A DNA stretch of 61,949 nucleotides from Bradyrhizobium sp. sGM-13 (lineage in GTDB: Bacteria > Pseudomonadota > Alphaproteobacteria > Rhizobiales > Xanthobacteraceae). Under the pieces are notes generated by a model. It searched no databases and was not told where the DNA came from. It was given only the letters and a program-made list of their open reading frames with translations. The stretch is from NCBI RefSeq assembly GCF_018398875.1, contig NZ_JAGWDK010000032.1, positions 1 through 61,949 of the forward strand. The letters are read 5' to 3'. Positions 24,261-32,930 of the stretch are shown one piece after another; the stretch's first letter is position 1, and each line of letters opens with the position of its first letter. Both the position numbers and the translations under genes were made by a program.

Positions 24261-24359
24261 ATGAAAATCTACCTGCTGATAATGCTCATCGGCAGCCTTC
24301 TGACCGCGATTCACTTTACGTCGGCGCCCAAACAACAGTCCGAGACGCTTCCGCAATAG
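24261..24359 (+). CDS. Possible 32-residue membrane peptide
   Basis: A short frame starting MKIYLLIMLIGSLLTAI and ending PKQQSETLPQ. It has a single hydrophobic segment followed by a polar tail, like known small membrane proteins. GCGGAGA precedes the ATG at seven bases. It occupies a gap between two divergently placed minus-strand genes, with AT-rich sequence upstream (near 24160) that could be a promoter. The coding call rests only on these features, so it is tentative. Confidence 0.4.
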   Translation: MKIYLLIMLIGSLLTAIHFTSAPKQQSETLPQ

Positions 24360-24386
24360 CGAGTAATTGGGAGTTGCGGGCCGACT

Positions 24387-25148
24387 TTACAGGCTCGCCA
24401 ACGGCAAGGTTCCCTTCCCGGCCAGAATCTCCTGCACTCTTTTATGGGGCTGACCTTGCTCGTCATTGAGCATCAGGGCGGCATGGATTTGCGTCGGCGC
24501 CCGCCCACCCTTGCTAGCGCGAACCAGGATGCGGTTGGCAGGCCCCCGTGCGTCACCGTGAACCGGCAGCACCTGCAGGCTCCCGAAACCGTGATCGAGC
24601 GCCGAAAGCACTTCGGCGATTCCATCGGCGCGCCAGATCAGCGTCAGCGCTCCCTTCGATTTGAGAATGCGCCGCGCCGCGTGAATCCATTTCGAGAGCG
24701 TCGTTGCGGTCGCCATATGCGCGGTCGCACGTGCCGTGTCCGGCGAGACGCGATGCCGCGCCGGGTCGTTGAAGGGCGGATTCATCAGCACCGCATCGAA
24801 GCTGTCTGGAAGGAGTCCGGCAGCGGCAAAGGCCGTGGCATCGGCCTCCACGTCAAGAACGATCACGTCGGCTTGAATCGCATTCGCCTCCGCATTGGCG
24901 CGCGCAAGGCCCGCCAGCACAGCATCGATCTCGACCAGAACCAGGTCTACGCCGGCCACGCGCCTGGCAACCGAAAGCCCCGCGACGCCGATGCCGGCAC
25001 CGAGATCGGCCACGCGGTCGCCCGGACGGGCCGCTGTCGCTGCCGCCAGCAGCACCGCATCGTGACCGGCGCGATGTCCCGATTTCAGTTGCTTCAAACG
25101 CAATTGCCCGCCGAGAAACGCATCCTCGGTGAGTTCGAGATCAGTCAT
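24387..25148 (-). CDS. TrmN6-like tRNA1(Val) adenine-N6 methyltransferase
   Basis: A 253-residue class I methyltransferase. Motif I is RVADLGAGIGVAGLSVA near residue 47, and the N6-adenine catalytic motif N-P-P-F is in VLMNPPFNDPARH near 120. The opening TEDAFLGGQLRLKQLKSGHRAGHDAVLL resembles the TrmN6/YfiC family that methylates A37 of tRNA1(Val), where this segment binds the target. I infer that activity; an RNA or protein target in another branch is possible. It starts at ATG 25148, eight bases inside the end of the DUF2007 gene, so the two are coupled. Confidence 0.82.
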   Translation of the reverse strand: MTDLELTEDAFLGGQLRLKQLKSGHRAGHDAVLLAAATAARPGDRVADLGAGIGVAGLSVARRVAGVDLVLVEIDAVLAGLARANAEANAIQADVIVLDVEADATAFAAAGLLPDSFDAVLMNPPFNDPARHRVSPDTARATAHMATATTLSKWIHAARRILKSKGALTLIWRADGIAEVLSALDHGFGSLQVLPVHGDARGPANRILVRASKGGRAPTQIHAALMLNDEQGQPHKRVQEILAGKGTLPLASL

Positions 25149-25368
25149 CGGGGCGCAATTCGTGAGCCAGACCCGCCTCGGCCAGCAACTGGCGGGCTGC
25201 GCGATTGTCGTCCTCATGAACCAGGATGCGGCGTGGCAGGATGCCGAGCGATCCCTCGATGACGCTCATGTTCTGGTCCAGCACCAGATGATGGATATTG
25301 GCGCCGTCGAGCAGCGCGCCGATCGCAGAAACCAGCACGATATCGTTGGTCCTGACCAATTCCCGCAA
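25141..25368 (-). CDS. DUF2007 small protein
   Basis: A 75-residue protein starting from TTG at 25368, which is preceded by AAGGAGAACACCAC (a strong ribosome-binding site). Its core RELVRTNDIVLVSAIGALLDGANI and the later RRILVHEDDNRAARQLLAEAG match the DUF2007 pattern, a ferredoxin-like fold proposed to be a signal-transducing module. It overlaps the start of the TrmN6-like gene by eight bases. An ATG at 25419 would add 17 residues but has no comparable ribosome-binding site. Confidence 0.75.
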   Translation of the reverse strand: MRELVRTNDIVLVSAIGALLDGANIHHLVLDQNMSVIEGSLGILPRRILVHEDDNRAARQLLAEAGLAHELRPDD

Positions 25369-25502
25369 GTGGTGTTCTCCTTTTCGCCCCGATGCGACGG
25401 ACGGCACGAGGTCTGTCAACCGCTACGTGCCCTTGCCGCGATTGCCGGCACTTTCTATTGTAGAACAAGGATAGTGCGAATTGGCCAAAATTGGAGACCC
25501 GT

Positions 25503-26513
25503 GTGGCGGTTATTGTACCCTTCGAAAGCCCGTCGAACGCTTCGATAGATGCGCTGGTCGGGCTGGTCGCCGCCGACATGGAGCGGGTCAACGCCACGAT
25601 CCTGTCGCGCACGGGATCGGAAGTCACCATGATTCCGGAAGTCGCCAACCACCTGATCTCATCCGGCGGCAAACGTCTGCGCCCGATGCTGACGCTGGCG
25701 ATGGCGGGCCTCGCCGGCTATTCCGGCGATGGTCACATCAAGCTCGCGGCCTCCGTCGAATTCATGCACACCGCGACGCTCTTGCATGACGACGTGGTCG
25801 ACGAGAGCGAACTGCGCCGCGGCAAGCTGTCAGCGCGGATGCTGTGGGGCAATGAGGCCAGCGTGCTGGTCGGCGACTTCCTGCTCGGTCAGGCCTTTCG
25901 CATGATGGTCGAGGTCGGCTCGCTGCGTGCGCTCGATATTCTCTCCTCGGCCGCGGCCACCATCGCCGAAGGCGAAGTGATGCAGCTTGCGGCGGCCAAG
26001 AACACCGCGACCACCGAGGACGAATACCTCGCCGTGATCAGGGGCAAGACCGCCGAACTGTTCGCCGCCGCCTGCGAAGTCGGACCCGCGATCGCCAACC
26101 GGCCGAAGGCCGAGCAGACCGCATGCCGCTCGGTCGGCATGAATCTCGGCATCGCATTCCAGCTCGTCGACGACGTGCTGGACTACGGCGGCAAGGCCGC
26201 GAAACTCGGCAAGAACATCGGCGACGATTTCCGTGAAGGCAAGATCACCCTGCCGGTAGTGCTGGCGTTCCGCCGCGGCAATGACAGCGAGCGGAAGTTC
26301 TGGATCAAGGCATTGGAGCGCGGCGAGATCGGCGACAGCGACCTCGATCACGCCATCGGCCTGATGACCAAGCACCGCGCGCTGGAAGACACGATCAGCC
26401 GCGCCCAGCACTACGGCGCAATGGCCGTCGACGCGCTCGCGCTATTTCCGGCTTCACCGATGAAGAGCGCGCTCGAACAAGTCGTGGCGTTCTGCCTGGC
26501 GAGGTCGCATTGA
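25503..26513 (+). CDS. ispB: Polyprenyl diphosphate synthase (long chain)
   Basis: A 336-residue trans-prenyltransferase that builds the long isoprenoid tail of ubiquinone. The first Asp-rich motif is LLHDDVVDESELRRG near residue 100, and the second is FQLVDDVLDYGG near 220; SSGGKRLRPML gives the pyrophosphate-binding Lys and Arg. Small residues upstream of the first motif (EFMHTATLLHDD) fit a long-chain (octa- to decaprenyl) synthase. Start: GTG at 25503 has GGAG six bases upstream; a TTG at 25491 is the alternative. It is divergent from the DUF2007/TrmN6-like pair. The symbol is by analogy; the exact chain length is unknown. Confidence 0.9.
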   Translation: MAVIVPFESPSNASIDALVGLVAADMERVNATILSRTGSEVTMIPEVANHLISSGGKRLRPMLTLAMAGLAGYSGDGHIKLAASVEFMHTATLLHDDVVDESELRRGKLSARMLWGNEASVLVGDFLLGQAFRMMVEVGSLRALDILSSAAATIAEGEVMQLAAAKNTATTEDEYLAVIRGKTAELFAAACEVGPAIANRPKAEQTACRSVGMNLGIAFQLVDDVLDYGGKAAKLGKNIGDDFREGKITLPVVLAFRRGNDSERKFWIKALERGEIGDSDLDHAIGLMTKHRALEDTISRAQHYGAMAVDALALFPASPMKSALEQVVAFCLARSH

Positions 26514-26522
26514 TCCCACTTC

Positions 26523-26627
26523 CGTCATACCCCGCGAAGGCGGGGTATCCAGTACGCCGCCGTCTATCGATTCAATCACTTATGTCTCTGGAACACTGGA
26601 TCACCCGCCTTCGCGGGTGATGACAGC
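26523..26627. repeat. Palindromic intergenic repeat, family A (copy 2)
   Basis: About 105 bp. It starts CGTCATACCCCGCGAAGGCG and ends GGATCACCCGCCTTCGCGGG plus TGATGACAG. It shares the middle block TCCAGTACGCCGC and the right arm with copy 1 (2195-2299). It fills most of the gap between the prenyl synthase and the LysE-type gene, and it could end the first transcript. Confidence 0.8.
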
Positions 26628-26656
26628 GCTCCACCCATCCTACGAGAGAGATCGCA

Positions 26657-27286
26657 TTGAACAGCACCAATTTCATGTTGTTCCTCTTGGCCGCACTCGT
26701 CATCGCCGCCGTCCCCGGTCCAGGTATCTTTTACGTCGCCGCACGGACGCTGTCAGGCGGCAAGAGCGCCGGTATCGCTTCGACATTCGGGACTGCGCTT
26801 GGCGGCTTGGTGCACGTGATTGCGGGCGGGCTTGGCGTCTCGGCGCTCATCCTGGCCAGCGCTGAGCTGTTCACCGCGCTCAAATTCGCCGGCGCAATCT
26901 ATCTCATGTGGCTCGGCTTCAAGACGTTTCGCGAGGCGCGCAATCTGCTGCCGCAACAAGCCGTCGCGGTCGGTACACAACAGGCGTTTCGGGAAGGCGT
27001 GCTGGTCGAAGCCTTGAACCCGAAGACCGCGGCGTTCTTCCTGGCCTTCATTCCGCAATTCCTCGATCCGGCCGGCAGCTATCCGGCGCTCCAGTTCATG
27101 GCGCTGGGCCTGATCTCGGTCGCGCTGAACACGCTTGTCGATATCATCGTGGTAATGATGGCCGCGACCGCGCACAGTGGTCTCACGCGCAGACCGAACT
27201 TGCTTCAACGATTGCGACAGGGCTCGGGGCTGTTCATCGCGGGCCTCGGTATTTCGCTGGCGATGGCGCGGCGGCCCGCGAGCTAA
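26657..27286 (+). CDS. LysE-family exporter
   Basis: A 209-residue inner-membrane transporter of the LysE/RhtB type with about five to six helices. The family motif early in helix 1-2 is seen as VIAAVPGPGIFYVAARTLSGG, and EALNPKTAAFFLAFIPQFLD is the conserved segment before helix 4. The substrate is probably an amino acid or analogue, but specificity cannot be read. The start is TTG at 26657 with GAGAGAGAT upstream. The stop (27284-27286) overlaps the stop of ispE on the other strand (27283-27285), so transcription converges with no spacer. Confidence 0.88.
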   Translation: MNSTNFMLFLLAALVIAAVPGPGIFYVAARTLSGGKSAGIASTFGTALGGLVHVIAGGLGVSALILASAELFTALKFAGAIYLMWLGFKTFREARNLLPQQAVAVGTQQAFREGVLVEALNPKTAAFFLAFIPQFLDPAGSYPALQFMALGLISVALNTLVDIIVVMMAATAHSGLTRRPNLLQRLRQGSGLFIAGLGISLAMARRPAS

Positions 27287-28167
27287 CTCAGCGTTCCCGT
27301 ATGCACCCACCATCCGGGGTGATCGCGCCGAATCTGCTCTGCCGCGCGTCCGGCTTCGACGGTGTTCTCGTAGATCGCAAAGCAGGTGGCGCCGGAGCCG
27401 GACATCCGTGCCAGCCAGGCGCCGTTGGTCGCGTTGAGCGCTGCGATGACCTCGCCGATCACGGGCTGGACACGCATGGCGGGCGCTTCCAGATCGTTGG
27501 AGCTGGCGGCAAGCGCTTCGACCCAATCTTCCAGCGATGCCTTCTCGTCCGGCCAGCGGTCCCGCAGCAGGACGTCGGTGACGCCGACCAGCAATTCTCC
27601 TTTGCGCAGGCCGAGCGCGTTGAAAACGTCGCGGGTCGAGACGGCAACGCCGGGGTTGACCATCACGCACGGCATCTTCGGCAGACTGAGCGGCTGCAGC
27701 GTTTCGCCGACGCCGGTCATGACGCAGCCGCGCGAGTTGACGCAGACCGGCACGTCGGCGCCGGTCAGTTGCGCGACCTCGACGATGCGGGGATCGTCGA
27801 GCGCGAGCCCGTTCAACTGTGCAAGCAACCGCAGCGCCGCCGCGGCATCGGCCGAACCGCCGCCGATTCCGGCCGCGACCGGCAAGACCTTGTCGAGCGT
27901 AAAGCTGCCGGCTTTCATGTCAGGCACGCGCTCGGCCAAGAGGCGCGCGGCCTTGAGCACCAGATTGTCCGAGGTCTCGCCGCAGGCCTGCGCCAGCGGT
28001 CCCGACATCTTCAAATCCAGATCCGAACCCGGCGTCAGCGTCAGCCGGTCGGCGCAGTCGGCGAACGCGACCACACTTTCGAGATCATGGTAGCCGTCGG
28101 CACGGCGGCCATTCACCCGCAAGGTCAGGTTGACCTTGGCGCGCGCCTTGTCATTCAACAGCGGCAT
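27283..28167 (-). CDS. ispE: 4-diphosphocytidyl-2-C-methyl-D-erythritol kinase
   Basis: A 294-residue GHMP kinase that phosphorylates CDP-methylerythritol in the non-mevalonate isoprenoid route. The start region ARAKVNLTLRVNGRRADGYHDLES is typical, and the ATP-binding loop is VAAGIGGGSADAAAALRLL near residue 95; the C-terminal WLARMSGSGATCFAIYE forms the third kinase motif. The ATG at 28167 lies about 25 bases after the end of the TPR gene on the same strand, so ETF-QO, TPR and ispE may form one operon. Upstream open sequence to 28368 belongs to another frame of the TPR gene. Confidence 0.93.
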   Translation of the reverse strand: MPLLNDKARAKVNLTLRVNGRRADGYHDLESVVAFADCADRLTLTPGSDLDLKMSGPLAQACGETSDNLVLKAARLLAERVPDMKAGSFTLDKVLPVAAGIGGGSADAAAALRLLAQLNGLALDDPRIVEVAQLTGADVPVCVNSRGCVMTGVGETLQPLSLPKMPCVMVNPGVAVSTRDVFNALGLRKGELLVGVTDVLLRDRWPDEKASLEDWVEALAASSNDLEAPAMRVQPVIGEVIAALNATNGAWLARMSGSGATCFAIYENTVEAGRAAEQIRRDHPGWWVHTGTLS

Positions 28168-28193
28168 TGCCGAACAGCCCCAAAGTCCTTGCC

Positions 28194-29975
28194 TCAGCCA
28201 CCCCTGCCGTCTTCTTTCTTCTTGTCGGCGGAAGCCGCAGAGGAAGTGTCTTCGGGCAGGCCATTGGCAATCTTGGCTTCGATCTTCGGCAATTCCTCCG
28301 CCTCGGGCTTGAGGTCGCGTGCATGGGCCCACTGGAATTTGGCTTCCAGCGTCCGCCCGACGCGCCAATAGGCATCGCCGAGATGGTCATTGATGGTCGG
28401 ATCCTCCGGCTTGAGGTCAATCGCACGCTCGAGATGCTTCACCGCGTCTTCAAAATTGCCGATCCGGTAAAACGCCCAGCCCAGCGAATCCACGATGTAG
28501 CCGTCATCGGGGCGCTGGTCGACGGCGCGCCGGATCATCTTCATGCCTTCGTCGAGGTTGATGCCCTGGTCGATCCAGGAATAGCCGAGATAGTTCAGGA
28601 CATGCGGTTGCTCGGGCTGCAGCTCCAGCGCCTTGCGCATGTCGGCCTCGGCCTTGCTCCACTGCTTGGACCGTTCCTCGCAAATGCCGCGATAGTAATA
28701 AGTGACCCAGGTGTTCTTGTCCGTCACCCCGGACATCGCATCGATCGCCAGCGTATAGGTATTGGCGCAATCGCTGAACTTCTTGCGGCCGCGCTCGATG
28801 TTGCCAAGCGCCATAATGGCTTCGATGTCCTTCGGCGCCTCCGCGGTGACGCCCTTGAGGATCTTGATCGCCTCTTCGCTGCGGTCGGCGGCGTCGAGAT
28901 TGGTGGCGAGCTGGATCTGCGCATTGCGCTTGAGCGGCGAACTGGCCGGCATGCGCTCGTAGACCTTGATCGCCATCTGCGGCTTCTTCACGGACTCGTA
29001 GAGATCGGCGAGCGACAACAGCGCCAGCGGATGATTGGGCTGCAGGTAGAGCGCGAGCTGCAGATAGACCAGCGCCAGATCCTCTCCGCCGCGGCGGGTC
29101 AGCGTGGCGCCGATGCCGTACAGCGCCTCGGCCGCACCGGCCTGCGCCGAATCGACCAGCGCCGACATCTTCTTGCCGGCCCGGGTTTCGCGCAGGCCTT
29201 CCTGCACCAGTGGATGCCGCGGCAACTTCTTGTCGAACGCTTCGTAGATGGCAGCCGCCGCCGCGCCATCCTTGTTGCGCGACAGCCAGCGCGCATAGGC
29301 GTCGGATACGCGCAGCATCGAATCGTCGAGTTTGTAGGCGCGCTCGAACCGCGTGCCGGCGTCCTTGTCCTTGCCCGAGATCTCCAGGATCATGCCGGTG
29401 TGGAGATCCTTGAAGATCGGATACCATTCCGGTCCGGTCAGCTTGTCGATATTGGCCACCGCAGTCTTGGCATCGCCCGCGCCGTAGCTCGCCCATCCCG
29501 ACAACAGCGTCGCCACCAGGTCGGTGATCGGTCCGCGGATCGACTGGTTGATGTTGAGCTGCGCGGCCGCATATTTCTTCTGCTTGAGGTCGCGGACGCC
29601 GACCACCAGCCGCGCGACGCGGTTCGCCTTGTCCATCGTCAGGATGCGATCGGCGAGCTTGACCGCTTCATCGATGTCGCCATCGGCAAGCGAAGAGATG
29701 AAGGCGCGATCCAGGAGTTCGTTGTTCTTCGGATCGGTGCGCAGCGCGGAGCGATAGAATGCCGCAGCCGAGGCCGCATCGCGCTCGACGCTGGCGTGGC
29801 GTGCGGCGAGATAGCTGCCGGCCGTCGTTAGCGACTTCAGATCGGATTTGGTGGGGAATTGCGCGGCGTTGTCGGCCGTATGTTCGGGCGTCTGGGCCCA
29901 CGCCACGCCGGGCGCGGCCAGGCTGGCAACAGTAATTGCGGCGATGGTCCAACGATTCATACGAGTGGAAAGCAT
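28194..29975 (-). CDS. Secreted/periplasmic tetratricopeptide repeat protein
   Basis: A 593-residue TPR protein. It has a signal peptide (RWTIAAITVASLAAPGVAWA, ending before QTPEH), then about ten TPR-like helical pairs, for example the blocks around ALELQPEQPHVLNYLGYSW and AIDLKPEDPTINDHLGDAYW, the latter matching the TPR consensus. It probably acts as a scaffold in the periplasm or outer membrane; partner unknown. The C terminus is Lys/Asp-rich (ASADKKKEDGRGG). I choose ATG 29975. A frame extension to 30065 is unsupported. It sits between ETF-QO upstream and ispE downstream on the same strand. Confidence 0.85.
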   Translation of the reverse strand: MLSTRMNRWTIAAITVASLAAPGVAWAQTPEHTADNAAQFPTKSDLKSLTTAGSYLAARHASVERDAASAAAFYRSALRTDPKNNELLDRAFISSLADGDIDEAVKLADRILTMDKANRVARLVVGVRDLKQKKYAAAQLNINQSIRGPITDLVATLLSGWASYGAGDAKTAVANIDKLTGPEWYPIFKDLHTGMILEISGKDKDAGTRFERAYKLDDSMLRVSDAYARWLSRNKDGAAAAAIYEAFDKKLPRHPLVQEGLRETRAGKKMSALVDSAQAGAAEALYGIGATLTRRGGEDLALVYLQLALYLQPNHPLALLSLADLYESVKKPQMAIKVYERMPASSPLKRNAQIQLATNLDAADRSEEAIKILKGVTAEAPKDIEAIMALGNIERGRKKFSDCANTYTLAIDAMSGVTDKNTWVTYYYRGICEERSKQWSKAEADMRKALELQPEQPHVLNYLGYSWIDQGINLDEGMKMIRRAVDQRPDDGYIVDSLGWAFYRIGNFEDAVKHLERAIDLKPEDPTINDHLGDAYWRVGRTLEAKFQWAHARDLKPEAEELPKIEAKIANGLPEDTSSAASADKKKEDGRGG

Positions 29976-30239
29976 CACAGTTCGCCTAGCTCCAGGATGT
30001 ATGGCGGGATCGTTACGATCGGTCTCGAATGCAAACCCAAGCGGCGGCATCTCAGGCAGCGACAATGCCGCTTTTGGCCTTCAACCGCAAGGATACGGGT
30101 TGGCGAATCGATTGGCAGATAGGCCCTTAGGGCTCCGATTTAGCCAGCCCAACCCGGAAACGCTTTTACTGTGGCGGTATCGTGGCCGGAGGCGGTATCA
30201 CCCTCCTCCAACTCACGCAATCGTGGTCTATACGGCCTC

Positions 30240-31898
30240 TTACATGCCCTGGTAATTCGGCCCACCGCCGCCTTCCGGCGGAACCCAGGTGATATTGCCG
30301 TTCGGGTCCTTCACGTCGCAGGTTTTGCAGTGGACGCAGTTCTGGGCGTTGATCTGGAAGCGCGGACCCGAGGCCTCCTCGACCCATTCATAGACGCCGG
30401 CCGGGCAATAGCGGTTCGACGGACCGGCATAGACATCGTACTCGGACGCCTTCTGCAGGTTCATATCGGCAACCTTGAGATGAACCGGCTGGTCCTCCTC
30501 ATGGTTGGTGTTGGAGAGGAACACCGAGGACAACTTGTCGAAGGTGAGCTTGCCATCTGGCTTGGGATAGGCGATCGGCGCATGCGCCTTGGCCGGATCC
30601 AGCGTCTTGCGGTCGGACTTGGCGTGCGACTGGGTTCCGAACAGCGAGAAGCCCAGCGTGTTGCACCACATGTCGAAGCCGCCCAGCGCCACGCCGATGA
30701 TGGTGCCGAATTTCGACCATAGCGGCTTGACGTTGCGGACCCGGTGCAGGTCTCGACCTACGGCGGAATCGCGCCAGGCGTTTTCGTATTCCACCAGTTC
30801 GTCGTTGGCGCGGCCGGCGCCGAGCGCTGCCGAAACGTGTTCGGCCGCGAGCATGCCGCTGCCCATCGCGTTGTGCACGCCCTTGATGCGCGGCACGTTG
30901 ACGAAGCCCGCCGCGCAGCCGATCAGCGCGCCGCCCGGGAAACTTAAGCGCGGCACCGACTGATAGCCGCCTTCGGTGATGGCGCGCGCGCCGTAGGAGA
31001 TACGCTTGCCGCCTTCGAACACGGGGCGGATGGCGGGATGCGTCTTGAAGCGCTGGAATTCGTCGAATGGCGAGAGATACGGATCGTCGTAATTGAGATG
31101 CACGACGAAACCGACCGCCACCTTGTTGTCGTCGTAATGGTAGAGGAACGAGCCGCCGCCGGTCTTGTTGTTCAGCGGCCAGCCGAACGAATGCTGGATC
31201 AGGCCCTTCTGGTGCTTGGCGGGATGGATCTCCCAGACTTCCTTCAGCCCGATGCCGAATTTCGGCGGCTCGCTTTTCGCGTCGAGCGAGTATTTCGCGA
31301 TCAGTTCCTTGCTCAGGCTGCCGCGCGCGCCTTCGGCGAACAGCGTGTATTTGCCGAGCAGTTCCATGCCGCGGGTATATGAATCCTTGTGGCTGCCGTC
31401 CCTGGCGATACCCATGTCGCCGGTCGCGATGCCCCGCACCGCGCCGTTATCGTCATACAGCACTTCGGTCGCGGCAAAGCCGGGATAGATTTCGACGCCG
31501 AGCGCCTCGGCCTTTGGCGCCAGCCAGCGGCAGACATTGCCGAGCGAGCCGATATAGCAGTGATGATTGTTCATCAGCGGCGGCATTGCGAAGTTCGGCA
31601 GCCGGATCGCGCTGGTCGCGGTGGTCCAGTAGAAGCGGTCGTCCTTGACCTGGGTTTTGAGCGGGCAATCGGCGTCCTCACGCCAATCCGGAATCAGCTT
31701 GTCGAGCGACACCGGATCGATCACCGCGCCCGACAGGATGTGCGCGCCGACCTCGGAACCCTTCTCCACCACGACGATACTGAGATCGGCATTGAGCTGC
31801 TTCAGGCGGATCGCCGCAGCGAGGCCAGACGGCCCGGCGCCGACGATCACGACGTCGAATTCCATGGATTCGCGGGGAGGAAGTTCTTCTGCACTCAT
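30240..31898 (-). CDS. Electron-transfer flavoprotein-ubiquinone oxidoreductase
   Basis: A 552-residue membrane-associated flavoprotein that passes electrons from ETF (fatty-acid and amino-acid oxidation) to ubiquinone. The FAD site is VVIVGAGPSGLAAAIRL near residue 17, and the quinone/membrane region includes FVNVPRIKGVHNAM. The C-terminal 4Fe-4S cluster uses the cysteines in RYCPAGVYEW and NAQNCVHCKTCDVKDP. Length and domain order match mitochondrial and bacterial ETF-QO. It is divergent from the UDG gene. On its strand the TPR gene begins about 265 bases downstream; that gap holds no gene I can support. Confidence 0.95.
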   Translation of the reverse strand: MSAEELPPRESMEFDVVIVGAGPSGLAAAIRLKQLNADLSIVVVEKGSEVGAHILSGAVIDPVSLDKLIPDWREDADCPLKTQVKDDRFYWTTATSAIRLPNFAMPPLMNNHHCYIGSLGNVCRWLAPKAEALGVEIYPGFAATEVLYDDNGAVRGIATGDMGIARDGSHKDSYTRGMELLGKYTLFAEGARGSLSKELIAKYSLDAKSEPPKFGIGLKEVWEIHPAKHQKGLIQHSFGWPLNNKTGGGSFLYHYDDNKVAVGFVVHLNYDDPYLSPFDEFQRFKTHPAIRPVFEGGKRISYGARAITEGGYQSVPRLSFPGGALIGCAAGFVNVPRIKGVHNAMGSGMLAAEHVSAALGAGRANDELVEYENAWRDSAVGRDLHRVRNVKPLWSKFGTIIGVALGGFDMWCNTLGFSLFGTQSHAKSDRKTLDPAKAHAPIAYPKPDGKLTFDKLSSVFLSNTNHEEDQPVHLKVADMNLQKASEYDVYAGPSNRYCPAGVYEWVEEASGPRFQINAQNCVHCKTCDVKDPNGNITWVPPEGGGGPNYQGM

Positions 31899-32026
31899 GA
31901 TCTGATCTCAGCCCAATTGAGAACGGCTCTAAAGGCTCGTTGTTTCCGATTTTTGCGGGGAGGACAACCATGGAAATGCAGCACGAGGTCGTTTCACGCC
32001 GGCTCGATCCATATTAGATTGGCATC

Positions 32027-32857
32027 ATGGATTTGATCTCCGAACCCGCGCCTAATGTCAGGCAATTGCTGGCTTTTTATCTTGAGGCCGGGGTCGATTG
32101 CGCGTTGATGGAGGAACCAGTCGATCGGCTGACGGAGCCGGACACCCCTGCTCCCCCCATCGCTGTGCGCGAGACTGCGCCATCCCGCCCCGTCAGGGAA
32201 ATGCCCGCCGCGATGCCGGCGGTTCCGCGCAGCGAAATAGCGCCCGCGCCTGAAGCCGCCATCGCTCTCGCGCGCGAGGCGGCGCGAACGGCGCCGACGC
32301 TCGAAGCGCTGCGTGCGCTCCTGGAAACTTTCGAGGGCTGCGCGCTCCGAAACACCGCGACGCGGCTGGTGTTTGCCGACGGCAACCCGCAGGCGCGCGT
32401 CATGTTCGTCGGCGAAGCACCCGGACGCGACGAAGACATCGAGGGCCTGCCCTTCGTCGGACGTTCCGGCAAGTTGCTGGACCGGATGATCGCGGCAATC
32501 GGACTAGACCGCAGCAAGGCCTACATCGCCAACGTGATTCCCTGGCGACCGCCCGGCAACCGAACGCCAACGCCGCAGGAGACGCAAATCTGCCTGCCGT
32601 TCATCCAGCGGCAGATCGAACTCGTGAACCCCGACATACTGGTGACGCTCGGCAACCCCTCGACGCAAACGCTGCTGTCGACTCGCGATGGCATCATGAA
32701 GACCCGCGGCAGGTGGTTCGACTACGACACCGGCACCCGCACGATCCGCGCCATGGCGACGTTCCACCCGGCCTATTTGTTGCGCTCGCCATCCTACAAG
32801 CGGATGTCCTGGCAAGACTTGCGCGCCATTGCGAAGGCGCTGGAGCAAGCGAATTAG
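32027..32857 (+). CDS. Family 4-like uracil-DNA glycosylase with altered Fe-S ligands
   Basis: A 276-residue UDG that removes uracil from DNA. The catalytic motif is GEAPGRDED (129-137), and the His motif appears as FHPAYLLRSPS near the end. PFVGRSGKLLDRM and GNPSTQTLL are typical of family 4. Two of the four expected Fe-S cysteines are absent: the first of the CxxC pair is Phe102 (FEGC, Cys105 retained) and the third is Trp173 (IPWRPP), while the last (Cys189) remains. A 4Fe-4S cluster therefore looks unlikely unless other residues serve. The first 90 residues are a Pro/Ala-rich extension. Confidence 0.9.
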   Translation: MDLISEPAPNVRQLLAFYLEAGVDCALMEEPVDRLTEPDTPAPPIAVRETAPSRPVREMPAAMPAVPRSEIAPAPEAAIALAREAARTAPTLEALRALLETFEGCALRNTATRLVFADGNPQARVMFVGEAPGRDEDIEGLPFVGRSGKLLDRMIAAIGLDRSKAYIANVIPWRPPGNRTPTPQETQICLPFIQRQIELVNPDILVTLGNPSTQTLLSTRDGIMKTRGRWFDYDTGTRTIRAMATFHPAYLLRSPSYKRMSWQDLRAIAKALEQAN

Positions 32858-32862
32858 CTCGT

Positions 32863-32912
32863 GTCCCGGACGCGGTGCAGCGCGTCTTGGCGGTGCACCG
32901 CAGAGCCGGGAC
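32863..32912. repeat. Short inverted repeat between convergent genes
   Basis: Arms GTCCCGG and CCGGGAC enclose a second inverted pair GCGGTGCA / TGCACCGC. It lies between the UDG and GT39-like genes, which converge. The left part TGTCCCGGACGCGGTGC also occurs at 19020-19036, so it belongs to a dispersed family. A role as bidirectional terminator is likely but not shown. Confidence 0.55.
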
Positions 32913-32930
32913 CCACGCCGGCGCAAGACC

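Noticed and set aside
28167..29831. A 554-codon open frame antisense to the TPR gene
   Set aside because: It is a shadow produced by high GC. The composition has no domain signal, and the TPR repeats on the opposite strand are clear.
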